Source of the DNA: Pseudomonas frederiksbergensis | Lineage (GTDB): Bacteria; Pseudomonadota; Gammaproteobacteria; Pseudomonadales; Pseudomonadaceae | Reading direction: 5' to 3' | DNA length: 64,000 bases | NCBI RefSeq assembly: GCF_003732275.1 | Contig: NZ_MOBM01000039.1 | Location: 799,013-863,012 of the forward strand | In this document: positions 34,711-43,434 of the stretch, piece after piece | Position numbering within the stretch: position 1 is the first letter of the stretch | How the letters are laid out: each line of letters opens with the position of its first letter | Notes under the pieces: generated by a model | Seen by the model: the letters and a program-made list of their open reading frames with translations, nothing else | What the model was told of the DNA's origin: nothing | Database searches by the model: none | Position numbers and translations under genes: made by a program

Positions 34711-35493
34711 ATGAAAAAAGCATTGCTGACCCTTTCTGCACTGGCGTTGTGCATGGCTGCTGGCTCCGCGCTGGCCAAGGAATACAAAGAATTGCGTTTT
34801 GGCGTTGACCCTTCTTACGCGCCGTTCGAGTCCAAAGCAGCCGACGGCAGCCTGGTAGGCTTCGACATCGACCTGGGCAATGCGATCTGCGCCGAGCTGA
34901 AGGTCAAGTGCAAATGGGTCGAAAGCGATTTCGACGGCATGATTCCGGGCTTGAAAGCCAATAAATTCGACGGTGTGATCTCTTCGATGACCGTCACCCC
35001 GGCCCGCGAAAAAGTCATCGACTTCTCCAGCGAGCTGTTCTCCGGCCCAACCGCTTACGTGTTCAAGAAAGGTTCCGGCCTGACTGAAGATGTCGCTTCG
35101 CTGAAGGGCAAAACCGTCGGTTACGAGCAAGGCACCATTCAGGAAGCCTATGCCAAAGCCGTGCTGGACAAGGCCGGCGTGAAAACCCAGGCCTATCAGA
35201 ACCAGGATCAGGTGTATTCCGACCTGACTTCCGGCCGTCTCGACGCAGCCATTCAGGACATGTTGCAAGCCGAACTGGGCTTCTTGAAGTCGCCAAAAGG
35301 CGCCGATTACGAAGTCAGCAAGCCAGTCGACAGCGAATTGCTGCCAGCCAAAACAGCGGTCGGTATCTCTAAAGGTAACAAAGACCTCAAGGCGCTTTTG
35401 GATAAAGGTATCAAAGCGTTACACGACGATGGCACCTACGCCACCATTCAGAAGAAACACTTTGGCGATCTGAATCTGTACAGCGGCAAATAA
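34711..35493 (+). CDS. Periplasmic basic amino-acid-binding protein (AotJ/HisJ-like)
   Basis: A 260-residue solute-binding protein of family 3. The Sec signal is cleaved after ALA (residue 22). Family hallmarks include LRFGVDPSYAPFESKAADGSLVGFDIDLGNAIC and SSMTVTPAREKVIDFS. It should capture arginine, ornithine or a related amino acid such as citrulline or histidine and hand it to the two permeases encoded next. A hairpin terminator follows, which would let this gene be made in excess of the membrane parts, the usual pattern. Confidence 0.9.
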   Translation: MKKALLTLSALALCMAAGSALAKEYKELRFGVDPSYAPFESKAADGSLVGFDIDLGNAICAELKVKCKWVESDFDGMIPGLKANKFDGVISSMTVTPAREKVIDFSSELFSGPTAYVFKKGSGLTEDVASLKGKTVGYEQGTIQEAYAKAVLDKAGVKTQAYQNQDQVYSDLTSGRLDAAIQDMLQAELGFLKSPKGADYEVSKPVDSELLPAKTAVGISKGNKDLKALLDKGIKALHDDGTYATIQKKHFGDLNLYSGK

Positions 35494-35499
35494 TGCCCG

Positions 35500-35526
35500 G
35501 CGCCCATCTCGCGATGGGCGCTTTTT
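35500..35526 (+). terminator. Attenuating terminator between binding protein and permease genes
   Basis: GCGCCCATC, loop TCGC, GATGGGCGC and six T residues, seven bases after the stop. As the downstream genes have no evident promoter, partial read-through is likely. Confidence 0.85.
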
Positions 35527-35549
35527 TCACCCGATCAGGTTGCTGATTT

Positions 35550-36278
35550 ATGTTCGAAAACCTATTACAAAGCCTGGGGCTTTCTGCCTTCAGCCTCCAG
35601 GGCTTCGGTCCGTTGCTGATGGAAGGCACCTGGATGACCATCAAATTATCGGTGTTGTCGCTGTTGGTGGCCGTGTTGCTCGGCCTGCTGGGCGCCAGTG
35701 CCAAGCTGTCAAAAGTCAAACTGCTGCGCGTACCGGCCCAGCTCTACACCACGCTGATTCGCGGCGTGCCCGACCTGGTGCTGATGCTGCTGATTTTCTA
35801 CAGCCTGCAAACTTGGCTGACCTCGTTTACCGATTTCATGGAATGGGAATACATCGAGATCAACCCGTTCAGCGCCGGGGTCATCACCCTGGGCTTCATT
35901 TATGGCGCGTACTTCACCGAAACCTTCCGTGGGGCGATCCTCGCCGTACCGCGGGGCCAGGTTGAAGCCGCCACCGCCTATGGCCTCAAACGCGGCCAAC
36001 GTTTTCGTCTCGTGGTGTTTCCGCAAATGATGCGCTTCGCCTTGCCAGGCATCGGCAACAACTGGATGGTAATGCTCAAGGCCACCGCGCTGGTTTCGAT
36101 CATCGGCCTCGCCGATTTGGTCAAAGCCGCGCAGGACGCCGGTAAAAGCACTTATCAACTGTTCTACTTCCTGGTGCTGGCAGCCCTGATTTACCTGCTG
36201 ATCACCAGCGCTTCCAACGTCGTCCTGCGCTGGCTCGAACGCCGCTACGCCGCCGGTTCCCGGGAGGCCGTACGATGA
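35550..36278 (+). CDS. Amino-acid ABC transporter permease (HisQ/AotQ-like)
   Basis: A 242-residue inner-membrane permease with about five helices and the coupling-loop signature EAATAYGLKRGQRFRLVVFPQMMRFALPGIGNNW. It opens GTWMTIKLSVLSLLVAVLLG and contains YTTLIRGVPDLVLMLLIFY, typical of HisQ/AotQ. It forms the heteromeric channel with the next gene, whose ATG overlaps its stop. Confidence 0.93.
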   Translation: MFENLLQSLGLSAFSLQGFGPLLMEGTWMTIKLSVLSLLVAVLLGLLGASAKLSKVKLLRVPAQLYTTLIRGVPDLVLMLLIFYSLQTWLTSFTDFMEWEYIEINPFSAGVITLGFIYGAYFTETFRGAILAVPRGQVEAATAYGLKRGQRFRLVVFPQMMRFALPGIGNNWMVMLKATALVSIIGLADLVKAAQDAGKSTYQLFYFLVLAALIYLLITSASNVVLRWLERRYAAGSREAVR

Positions 36279-36985
36279 TCGAACTCTTGCAGGAATACTG
36301 GAAACCCTTCCTTTATACCGACGGCTACAACATCACTGGCCTGGCCATGACCATGTGGCTGCTCAGCGCCTCGATCTTCATCGGTTTTCTGGTGTCGATC
36401 CCGCTGTCCATCGCCAGGGTTTCGCCCAAGGTCTACATCCGCTGGCCGGTGCAGTTTTACACCTACCTGTTCCGGGGTACGCCGCTGTATATCCAGTTGC
36501 TGATTTGCTACACCGGCATCTACAGCCTGGCCGCCGTGCGTGCTCAGCCAGTACTCGATGCGTTCTTTCGCGATGCGATGAACTGCACGATCCTGGCCTT
36601 CGCCCTGAACACCTGCGCCTACACCACGGAGATCTTCGCCGGGGCGATTCGCAGCATGGCGCACGGTGAAGTCGAAGCGGCCAAGGCCTACGGCCTGTCA
36701 GGCTGGAAGCTCTACGCTTATGTGATCATGCCGTCGGCCTTGCGTCGCTCGTTGCCTTACTACAGCAACGAAGTGATCCTGATGCTGCACTCCACCACCG
36801 TGGCATTCACCGCGACCATCCCGGATGTATTGAAAGTCGCTCGCGATGCGAACTCTGCGACCTTCCTGACATTCCAGTCGTTCGGCATCGCCGCGCTGAT
36901 CTACCTGACCGTTACCTTTGCGCTGGTCGGCCTGTTCCGTCTCGCCGAACGCCGATGGCTGGCCTTCCTCGGGCCGACTCACTAG
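36275..36985 (+). CDS. Amino-acid ABC transporter permease (HisM/AotM-like)
   Basis: A 236-residue permease, partner of the preceding gene. The coupling-loop signature is EAAKAYGLSGWKLYAYVIMPSALRRSLP, with YTYLFRGTPLYIQLLICY upstream. It ends with a basic tail. The start overlaps the upstream stop by four bases (ATGA). Confidence 0.93.
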   Translation: MIELLQEYWKPFLYTDGYNITGLAMTMWLLSASIFIGFLVSIPLSIARVSPKVYIRWPVQFYTYLFRGTPLYIQLLICYTGIYSLAAVRAQPVLDAFFRDAMNCTILAFALNTCAYTTEIFAGAIRSMAHGEVEAAKAYGLSGWKLYAYVIMPSALRRSLPYYSNEVILMLHSTTVAFTATIPDVLKVARDANSATFLTFQSFGIAALIYLTVTFALVGLFRLAERRWLAFLGPTH

Positions 36986-36997
36986 GACAATTCGTAC

Positions 36998-38116
36998 ATG
37001 CGCCACCAGATTCATGACCTGCTGGCCCCGCTGCCGGGGACCGTGCGACAGATTCACAGCTTCCACTTCGGCCCGCAGTCGGCCAAAGGCAAGATTTACA
37101 TCCAGTCCTCCCTGCACGCCGATGAATTGCCCGGCATGTTGGTGGCCTGGCACCTCAAGCAACGTCTGGCGGAGCTGGAAGCCGCCGGCCGGCTGCGCAG
37201 CGAAATCGTGCTGGTGCCCGTGGCCAACCCGGTCGGCCTGGAACAAGTGTTGATGGACGTTCCACTGGGCCGCTACGAGCTGGAAAGCGGGCAGAACTTC
37301 AATCGCTGGTTCGTCGACTTGAGTGAAGAAGTCGGCAACGAGATCGAAGGCCTGCTCGGCGACGATCCGCAACGTAACCTCGAACTGATCCGCGACAGCC
37401 TGCGCAAGGCGTTGGCGCGGCAGACCGCAGCCACGCAGCTGCAATCCCAACGCCTGACCCTGCAACGGCTGGCCTGCGATGCGGACATGGTGCTGGACCT
37501 GCATTGCGATTTCGAAGCCGTGGCGCACCTTTACACCACGCCTGAGGCCTGGCCGCAGGTCGAGCCGCTGGCGCGCTACATCGGTTCCGAAGCCAGCCTG
37601 CTGGCCACCGATTCTGGCGGCCAATCGTTCGATGAATGCTTCACCCTGCTCTGGTGGCAGCTGAAAGAGCGCTTCGGCGAGCAGTTCGAGATTCCGCCGG
37701 GCAGTTTTTCAGTCACCGTCGAATTGCGCGGCCAGGGTGACGTCAATCACCCGCTGGCCAGCCTCGACTGTCAGGCGCTGATCGATTATCTGATTCATTT
37801 CGGCGCGATTGCCGGTGAGCCGGCGCCATTACCCGAACTGCCCTACCCGGCCACACCGCTGGCCGGCGTCGAACCGGTGGCGACGCCGGTGGGCGGGCTG
37901 CTGGTGTTCACTGCCCTGCCTGGGGAATACCTGGAGGCCGGGCAACTGATTGCCGAAATCATCGACCCGATCAATGATCGCGTCACCCCTGTTCATTGCA
38001 CCGCCGCCGGGCTGATGTATGCCCGTTCGCTGCGGCGCATGGCCACTGCCGGCATGGTGATCGCCCACGTCGCGGGCACCGAAGCCTATCGCAGCGGCTA
38101 CCTACTTTCGCCTTGA
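36998..38116 (+). CDS. Succinylglutamate desuccinylase/aspartoacylase-like (M14 family) protein, AotO-like
   Basis: A 372-residue zinc-dependent M14-type protein. Zinc ligands are suggested by SSLHADELPG (HxxE) and VLDLHCDFEA, with the catalytic Glu probably in VTVELRGQGD. Relatives (AstE, AspA, and AotO of the P. aeruginosa arginine transporter) remove acyl groups from amino acids. Lying between permease and ATPase genes, it may deacylate an imported N-acyl amino acid or act in downstream catabolism. The catalytic activity is inferred. Confidence 0.85.
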   Translation: MRHQIHDLLAPLPGTVRQIHSFHFGPQSAKGKIYIQSSLHADELPGMLVAWHLKQRLAELEAAGRLRSEIVLVPVANPVGLEQVLMDVPLGRYELESGQNFNRWFVDLSEEVGNEIEGLLGDDPQRNLELIRDSLRKALARQTAATQLQSQRLTLQRLACDADMVLDLHCDFEAVAHLYTTPEAWPQVEPLARYIGSEASLLATDSGGQSFDECFTLLWWQLKERFGEQFEIPPGSFSVTVELRGQGDVNHPLASLDCQALIDYLIHFGAIAGEPAPLPELPYPATPLAGVEPVATPVGGLLVFTALPGEYLEAGQLIAEIIDPINDRVTPVHCTAAGLMYARSLRRMATAGMVIAHVAGTEAYRSGYLLSP

Positions 38117-38129
38117 GGATGCATGCCCC

Positions 38130-38894
38130 ATGTACAAATTGACCATCGAAGGCCTGCATAAAAGCTATGGCGATCATCAGGTGCTCAAAGGCGTTTCGCT
38201 CAAGGCCAAAACCGGCGACGTCATCAGCCTGATCGGCGCCAGCGGCTCGGGCAAAAGCACCTTTTTGCGCTGCATCAACTTTCTCGAACAACCCAACGAC
38301 GGCGCCATGAGCCTGGACGGTCAGACGGTCCGCATGATCCACGACCGTCACGGAATGCGCGTCGCCGATGACGATGAACTGCAAAGAATCCGCACCCGCC
38401 TGGCCATGGTATTCCAGCACTTCAACCTGTGGAGCCACATGACAGTGCTGGAAAACATCACCATGGCCCCGCGCCGGGTACTGGGTTGCAGCAAGAAAGA
38501 GGCCGAAGACCGTGCCCGACGTTACCTCGACAAGGTTGGCCTGGCGGCACGCGTGGCGGATCAGTACCCGGCGTTCCTTTCAGGCGGTCAGCAACAACGG
38601 GTAGCCATTGCCCGCGCGCTGGCCATGGAACCGGAAGTCATGCTGTTCGACGAACCGACCTCGGCGCTCGACCCGGAACTGGTCGGCGAAGTGCTCAAGG
38701 TCATCCAGGGCCTGGCCGAAGAAGGCCGGACCATGATCATGGTCACCCACGAAATGAGCTTCGCCCGCAAGGTATCGAGCCAGGTGCTGTTCCTGCACCA
38801 GGGGCTGGTGGAAGAAGAAGGGGCGCCGGAGGATGTGCTGGGCAATCCGAAGAGCGAGCGACTGAAGCAGTTCTTGAGCGGCAACCTGAAATAA
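38130..38894 (+). CDS. Amino-acid ABC transporter ATPase (AotP/HisP-like)
   Basis: A 254-residue ATPase with Walker A GASGSGKST, the HisP-type Q-loop region FQHFNLWSHMT, signature LSGGQQQRVAIARAL and Walker B VMLFDEPTSALDPELVGEVL. It energises import through the two permeases encoded upstream. Overall sequence is close to AotP of P. aeruginosa, but argR does not follow, so this is a second system of that type. Confidence 0.94.
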   Translation: MYKLTIEGLHKSYGDHQVLKGVSLKAKTGDVISLIGASGSGKSTFLRCINFLEQPNDGAMSLDGQTVRMIHDRHGMRVADDDELQRIRTRLAMVFQHFNLWSHMTVLENITMAPRRVLGCSKKEAEDRARRYLDKVGLAARVADQYPAFLSGGQQQRVAIARALAMEPEVMLFDEPTSALDPELVGEVLKVIQGLAEEGRTMIMVTHEMSFARKVSSQVLFLHQGLVEEEGAPEDVLGNPKSERLKQFLSGNLK

Positions 38895-39029
38895 AAAGAT
38901 CGCAGGTTTCGCCCCCCCCTACAGATCGCTCTGTAGGAGCTGGCGAAGCCTGCGATCTTTTGATCTGGCTTTTCGGCTGTGAAATCTCGCAACCCACCAA
39001 AGATCGCAGCCTTCGGTAGCTCCTACAGG
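38893..39029. repeat. Three REP units, family B
   Basis: A hairpin pair (38893-38962) with AAAGATCGCAGG...CCTGCGATCTTTT is followed by a single unit at 38999-39029 (AGATCGCAGCCTTCGGTAGC). The pair lies directly after the ATPase stop and may end the operon transcript. Confidence 0.85.
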
Positions 39030-39031
39030 TA

Positions 39032-39241
39032 TCAGGCAACAGGCGCAGGAGGCGGCTCATCCGGCAGGGTGGGCTCTCCAGGTTCTGTCGGTTGTTCGTT
39101 GGGGGTGTCAGGATCAGGCTGGCCGGGGATGCCCCCTGCCATGCTGACGGGCGGATGTGCCAACAAGGACCAGGCCAGCACGCCAACCTGATTGGGCTCA
39201 AGCCTTGCCAGTTCGGCACTTATTCGCGGATCGATCTTCAT
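39032..39241 (-). CDS. Small protein with acidic Pro-rich tail, unknown function
   Basis: A 69-residue protein. CAGGAG lies seven bases before the ATG at 39241; longer in-frame starts would run into dcd. The first half may be helical (KIDPRISAELARLEPNQVGVLAW) and the second is Pro/Glu/Asp-rich (PGQPDPDTPNEQPTEPGEP). It lies downstream of dcd on the same strand. No family recognised. Confidence 0.7.
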   Translation of the reverse strand: MKIDPRISAELARLEPNQVGVLAWSLLAHPPVSMAGGIPGQPDPDTPNEQPTEPGEPTLPDEPPPAPVA

Positions 39242-39348
39242 GAAGCACTCCTGAGCGATGGCCCGATCCGCCTTGCGCGAATCGGAGCAGTACATTCCAT
39301 AGAGTGTACGCCCGCTCAGGAATTCCAACGGTTTGTCAGACGGCTGAC

Positions 39349-39915
39349 TCAGGTACGCGGCAGGGTCACGCCACGCTGGCCCTGGTACTTGCCGCCACGG
39401 TCCTTGTAGGAGACTTCGCACTCTTCGTCCGACTCAAGGAACAACATCTGCGCCACGCCTTCGTTCGCGTAGATTTTCGCCGGCAGATTGGTGGTGTTGG
39501 AGAACTCCAGGGTCACGTGACCTTCCCACTCAGGCTCGAGCGGCGTGACGTTGACGATGATGCCGCAACGCGCGTAGGTGCTTTTACCCAGGCAAATGGT
39601 CAATACATTACGCGGGATGCGGAAGTATTCGACGGTGCTGGCCAGAGCGAAGGAGTTCGGCGGAATGATGCACACGTCGCTGTGGATATCGACGAAGCTG
39701 CCAGCATCGAAGTTTTTCGGGTCGACGATCGCCGAATTGATGTTGGTAAACACCTTGAAGTGATTGGTGCAACGCACATCGTAGCCGTAGCTGGACACGC
39801 CGTAGGAGATCACACGGCTATCGTCGCTGCCGCGCACCTGGCGCTCGACGAAGGGCTCGATCATGCCGTGCTCTTGCGCCATGCGGCGAATCCACTTGTC
39901 CGATTTGATGCTCAT
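39349..39915 (-). CDS. dcd: dCTP deaminase
   Basis: A 188-residue enzyme of normal Dcd length, with SYGVSSYGYDVRCTNHFKVF, the catalytic region FALASTVEYFRIPRNVLTICLGKSTYARCGI and GWEGHVTLEFSNTT-like core (EWEGHVTLEFSN). It deaminates dCTP to dUTP for thymidylate synthesis. It stands upstream of the small Pro-rich gene. Confidence 0.97.
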   Translation of the reverse strand: MSIKSDKWIRRMAQEHGMIEPFVERQVRGSDDSRVISYGVSSYGYDVRCTNHFKVFTNINSAIVDPKNFDAGSFVDIHSDVCIIPPNSFALASTVEYFRIPRNVLTICLGKSTYARCGIIVNVTPLEPEWEGHVTLEFSNTTNLPAKIYANEGVAQMLFLESDEECEVSYKDRGGKYQGQRGVTLPRT

Positions 39916-40269
39916 GGCGGGTGTCCTGAATAGCGAGGTGGAAAAATTCTGTCCGGCATCTTACCGGGCAGGCGCTCCGGGTTCAAAGTCCGGGAGACAA
40001 TTCTCGACGATCCCCCGTGAATTCAGGGCCTTCACCGCCATTCGATGCACCGTCAGTCATGAAAACAGAGAAACCTTCGCACGAACCATTGGCACGTTCC
40101 GGAAAAAGGGTTAAGGTGGCGCCACTGTGCTGCTTGTGTCACTGAGAATCTCTACACGATATGTTGAATTTCGATCCAACCATCTACAAGAATTTTTCCT
40201 GCTCTTTGCACTCAGTCTCGGCCAGGGTTCTTCCTGCGTCGCAGTTATCTTTGTTCAAGGAGTTACACC
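39916..40269. other. Gene-free stretch with probable cold-shock leader
   Basis: These 354 bases lie between divergent dcd and the cold-shock gene. No coding signal is seen. The last 100-150 bases are likely the long structured 5' leader typical of csp mRNAs, but I cannot place the transcription start. AAGGAG at 40256-40261 is the csp ribosome site. Confidence 0.4.
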
Positions 40270-40479
40270 ATGTCTAATCGCCAAACCGGTACCGTTAAGT
40301 GGTTCAACGATGAAAAAGGCTTCGGCTTCATCACTCCACAATCCGGTGACGACCTGTTCGTTCACTTCAAAGCTATCCAATCCGACGGCTTCAAAAGCCT
40401 GAAAGAAGGCCAACAGGTTTCTTTCATCGCTACCCGCGGTCAGAAAGGCATGCAAGCTGAAGAAGTTCAAGTTATCTAA
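40270..40479 (+). CDS. Cold-shock domain protein, CspA family
   Basis: A 69-residue single-domain nucleic-acid chaperone with RNP1 KGFGFIT and RNP2 LFVHF, matching the CapB/CspD-like group of pseudomonads (MSNRQTGTVKWFNDEKGFGF). It binds single-stranded RNA and DNA and melts structures in cold or stress. Strong ribosome site and a terminator frame the gene. Confidence 0.96.
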   Translation: MSNRQTGTVKWFNDEKGFGFITPQSGDDLFVHFKAIQSDGFKSLKEGQQVSFIATRGQKGMQAEEVQVI

Positions 40480-40496
40480 CTTGTAACTGCTTTAGT

Positions 40497-40529
40497 AAAA
40501 AGCCCCGCCCTCAAAAGCGGGGCTTTTTT
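40497..40529 (+). terminator. Terminator of the cold-shock gene
   Basis: AGCCCCGC, an eight-base loop, GCGGGGCT and a T-tract, preceded by A residues. Confidence 0.92.
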
Positions 40530-40611
40530 GTGCCTGAATGTTTTGCATCGCCCTATCTCCGCTTCACCTCTATATGATTCGCGCCCTGGAAAATCACATG
40601 GAAGAAGCAGG

Positions 40612-42051
40612 ATGCAATTCATCTCCTGGAAGTCATTCGGCACCGCGCTGCTGATCCTCACACAGCCACTCACAACCCACGCGGAAACGCCTCCTGAGCA
40701 TCCGACAGTAATTGTCGGCATGAACCCTCGAGCAACCTATTTGGCGAAGGGGCCCGAGGTAAATGGTCACGCCCCTATTCAGCTAAGAGCAGCGGCACTT
40801 TTGACGCTTTCGACTCCTCATGCTTGCGGGAGCAATGAGGTTTACATGACCCCCGAGTCTGCGGGCATCCCCAACGATTCGTTTCGCCGAGCCCTCGACG
40901 AAATCCAGCAACTAATCGATCAGAAAACCCCTCTTCTACTTACACATTCGGCCTGCGAACGCAAACGAGCGTTTCTCGAGAAGGTGCGCCCCTGTACGCC
41001 TGAAGCATGCGGTGAACTCATGGCATCCCTTGTGGATGGAAAACAGTACCTGAATCGCGATTTTTCACCCATAGGTCAAGGGCAAGCGTCTTACTACCTG
41101 AAGATGCCAATGGACTACGACAGCAAACGCAAGGCATGGGCAGCACAGATCTTCTATGTCGAAACCCAAACTCCGAGTCATGAATATTTCGTCGATGCCG
41201 AGGATTTTGTTTCAGGTAAGGCAGTCCATGCCTACAGAAGCTATTACCGAAGCGGCAAGCTCCGCCGAAGCTATCAGCACGACGCTAATGGCATGCGCCA
41301 AGGCAAGGCACTGACGTATTCTGAGAACCTCACCGTAATCAAACGCGAAAGCTATCTAAACAACGAGCTGGAAGGCTGGCAGACCGTTTACCACGACAAT
41401 GGCAAGATATCGGAGTCGTACAACTGGCGCCAAGGCAAACGGGTGGATGGCGAATATTTGGAATACGACGAGAACGGCGCACTAATCGGCCGCATCAGTT
41501 ATCGCAACGACGTATTGCACGGACCCATTTTTGGGTATTTCCCCGACGGCCAGATCAAGCATCGCGGACAGTATGTCGAGGGCAAAATGGTCGGCCCGAG
41601 CACGCATTATCACCCAGACGGCACACTCCAACACAGCGGGGATTACGTTGACAGCAAACCGCTGGGCTGGCACACCGAGTATCACCCCAACGGAAAAGTA
41701 CGACAGAAAGTCTTCAACGACGAACAAAACGTGCGGCGCAGCTACGCCACCTGGAATGACCAAGGCATCCAAACTGTGCAATGGCAGTGGGATAAGCAGG
41801 GCCGCGAGCAAGGCGACTTCAAGGAATGGTACAAAAATGGCCAACTCAAGGAACAAAAGACCTACAAGGACGGCAAACTTGAAGGGTCGCTTCGCACTTG
41901 GTACGACAACGGACAGATGAACACGTCAGTTGCATACCGGGATGACCTGACGCAGGGTATTGGCCGTTTCTGGGCACAAGACGGCAGCCTGACTCTCGAG
42001 TGTCACTACGAGTCAGGTGAACGCCAAGGCGAATGCAGGCGAATGAATTAA
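40612..42051 (+). CDS. Exported MORN-2 repeat protein
   Basis: A 479-residue protein with a Sec signal (cleavage after THA). An N-terminal cysteine-containing region (about 30-170) carries no motif I know. From about 200 to the end, roughly ten MORN-2-type repeats are seen, with patterns such as YYRSGKLRRSYQHD, YHDNGKISESYNW, YFPDGQIKHRGQY, YHPDGTLQHSGDY, YHPNGKVRQKVF, WYKNGQLKEQKTY and WYDNGQMNTSVAY. Such repeats resemble those of YwqK-family proteins and usually form an elongated beta sheet for binding. Codon use is slightly less GC-rich than its neighbours. Function unknown. Confidence 0.85.
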   Translation: MQFISWKSFGTALLILTQPLTTHAETPPEHPTVIVGMNPRATYLAKGPEVNGHAPIQLRAAALLTLSTPHACGSNEVYMTPESAGIPNDSFRRALDEIQQLIDQKTPLLLTHSACERKRAFLEKVRPCTPEACGELMASLVDGKQYLNRDFSPIGQGQASYYLKMPMDYDSKRKAWAAQIFYVETQTPSHEYFVDAEDFVSGKAVHAYRSYYRSGKLRRSYQHDANGMRQGKALTYSENLTVIKRESYLNNELEGWQTVYHDNGKISESYNWRQGKRVDGEYLEYDENGALIGRISYRNDVLHGPIFGYFPDGQIKHRGQYVEGKMVGPSTHYHPDGTLQHSGDYVDSKPLGWHTEYHPNGKVRQKVFNDEQNVRRSYATWNDQGIQTVQWQWDKQGREQGDFKEWYKNGQLKEQKTYKDGKLEGSLRTWYDNGQMNTSVAYRDDLTQGIGRFWAQDGSLTLECHYESGERQGECRRMN

Positions 42052-42100
42052 CTGAGGACTAGAGAACAATCCATCTGGTAAAAAGCCCCGCCCTTAGGCG

Positions 42101-42298
42101 TAATGCTGTTCACTTAAGCGCGACTCTTCAGTCATGCCTACCTTTGTGGCGAGCGAGCTTGCTCGCGTTGGGCTGCGTAGCGGCCCCAAAAATCTGATAA
42201 CAATCGCCGATTTTTGTGAGCGCTACGCACTCAAGTGGGAGCAAGCTCCCTCGCCACAGGTTACTCACTGACTCAAGACTCTTAAGTGAACAGCATTA
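42101..42298. mobile_element. 198-bp MITE with IS4-type ends, carrying a REPIN and splitting a terminator
   Basis: Perfect 18-base terminal inverted repeats (TAATGCTGTTCACTTAAG at 42101-42118 and its complement at 42281-42298) resemble the TAATGC...TTAAG ends of IS4. They are flanked by a 12-base near-duplication, CGCCCTTAGGCG and CACCCTTAAGCG (10 of 12 identical), the size IS4 elements make. The outer flanks, AAAAAGCCCCGC and GCGGGAGC..TTTT, look like the two halves of a terminator of the MORN gene. Inside lies a family C REPIN. There is no transposase gene. Confidence 0.72.
42145..42258. repeat. REPIN, family C, nested in the MITE
   Basis: TGTGGCGAGCGAGCTTGCTC at the left and CTCCCTCGCCACA at the right with the usual GTTGGGCTGCGTAGCGGCCC core. 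Confidence 0.85.
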
Positions 42299-42333
42299 CA
42301 CCCTTAAGCGGGAGCTATGCTTTTGCCGGGCAA

Positions 42334-42416
42334 AAAAAGATCGCAGCCTTCGGCAGCTCCTACAGGACGTACCTCAATCCCGCGCAGGAGCTGCCCAAGG
42401 CTGCGATCTTTTGATC
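42334..42416. repeat. REP pair, family B
   Basis: AAAAGATCGCAGCCTTCGGC and its inverse AGGCTGCGATCTTTT, lying between the MITE and the convergent DUF481 gene. Confidence 0.85.
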
Positions 42417-42426
42417 TTTCAGCGTG

Positions 42427-43434
42427 TTACCAGGCCACGCCAAACCCTGCGGTGTATCGGGTTTTGCTCAGGTCAGCCTCATCGCTGCCGCTGATGATAT
42501 CTCTCTCGGCCTTCAGGTTCAGCGACGCCCAATCGGTGACTTTGTAGCGCAGGCCGACCTCGGCATCGAGGGCGTAATCCGCCACGCCCGACAATGGTTT
42601 TCCGACCTCACCATTGGTGAAGAACTCGACCTTCTTGCCGACCAGATAACGGTTGTAGTCCCACTTCATCGCCAAGGAATAGAAGTTTTCCTTTCTGCCG
42701 TTGGAATACTCATAATCCGTGTTATTCAGCAGCGAACCCAAGGAGAAGGCGCCCAGTTCGTTATCCCAGAATTGATAACCGGGGCCGGTGCCGATGGTGC
42801 GCTGACGGGAAAGCTCTTCGACCTTGTCGCGCTTATAGTTCAAACGACCTTGCCAGAACCACTTCTCGGTGAGGAAGCGGTCGAGAGAATATTCGGCACG
42901 CCAGTTATCAGTGGTAACGACGTCATCCTGGAACTCGCGGTTGTATTCACCTTCCGCCGTATGACGCCACCGACCGTGACGCGCGCTGGTTTTGAAGCCG
43001 ACGTCATAATCATCGGTATCTTTTTCGGCCCGCCGATAATCCAGCGCCATGTCGACATTACCTTTCCACACCAGATCCTCGACCACCGGTTTGGGCTTGA
43101 GCATCTGCTGAATACTGGCCAGCTCCACGGTCTTGGGGCCATCGCCGTTGGCCAGGGTGACTTTGCCATCTTCTGCCGCGTGCAGCGACTTGGCCTTCTC
43201 GCCGGTGTAGGCATCCTGCTTGACGAGCATTTGCTGATCGCTTTCCAGGGTTTTGACCTCTTTCCAGTCAATTGGAACCGCCCCGGCATACTGGGTCTCG
43301 ATCAACAGCTTGCCACCGTCGAAGAGGGTGATTTTGCCGCTCAATTTGTCACCGTTCTTCAACCAGACGGTATCGGCAAGCAAGGGAGTGGAAGCAATGA
43401 CGAGAGCAAGGCACAGCAAGGTTCTGGACAACAT
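42427..43434 (-). CDS. DUF481 outer-membrane beta-barrel protein (YdiY-like)
   Basis: A 335-residue protein with a Sec signal (cleavage near PLLA/DTVW). A small N-terminal domain (DTVWLKNGDKLSGKITLFDG, about 20-110) is followed by the DUF481 barrel: alternating aromatic strands such as WRHTAEGEYNREF, WFWQGRLNYKRD and FYSLAMKWDYNRYL, ending in aromatic Trp (YTAGFGVAW), the outer-membrane insertion signal. Family members have no established function beyond salt- or acid-linked expression in some species. Confidence 0.9.
   Translation of the reverse strand: MLSRTLLCLALVIASTPLLADTVWLKNGDKLSGKITLFDGGKLLIETQYAGAVPIDWKEVKTLESDQQMLVKQDAYTGEKAKSLHAAEDGKVTLANGDGPKTVELASIQQMLKPKPVVEDLVWKGNVDMALDYRRAEKDTDDYDVGFKTSARHGRWRHTAEGEYNREFQDDVVTTDNWRAEYSLDRFLTEKWFWQGRLNYKRDKVEELSRQRTIGTGPGYQFWDNELGAFSLGSLLNNTDYEYSNGRKENFYSLAMKWDYNRYLVGKKVEFFTNGEVGKPLSGVADYALDAEVGLRYKVTDWASLNLKAERDIISGSDEADLSKTRYTAGFGVAW

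Noticed and set aside
39970..40005. CTCCGGGTTCAAAGTCCGGGAG as a tRNA T-arm
   Set aside because: The loop resembles a T-loop, but the stem does not pair correctly and no acceptor, D or anticodon arm surrounds it.
26216..42416. Direct repeats of GATCGCAGCC as a CRISPR array
   Set aside because: Copies are thousands of bases apart, in inverted pairs, and belong to REP family B.
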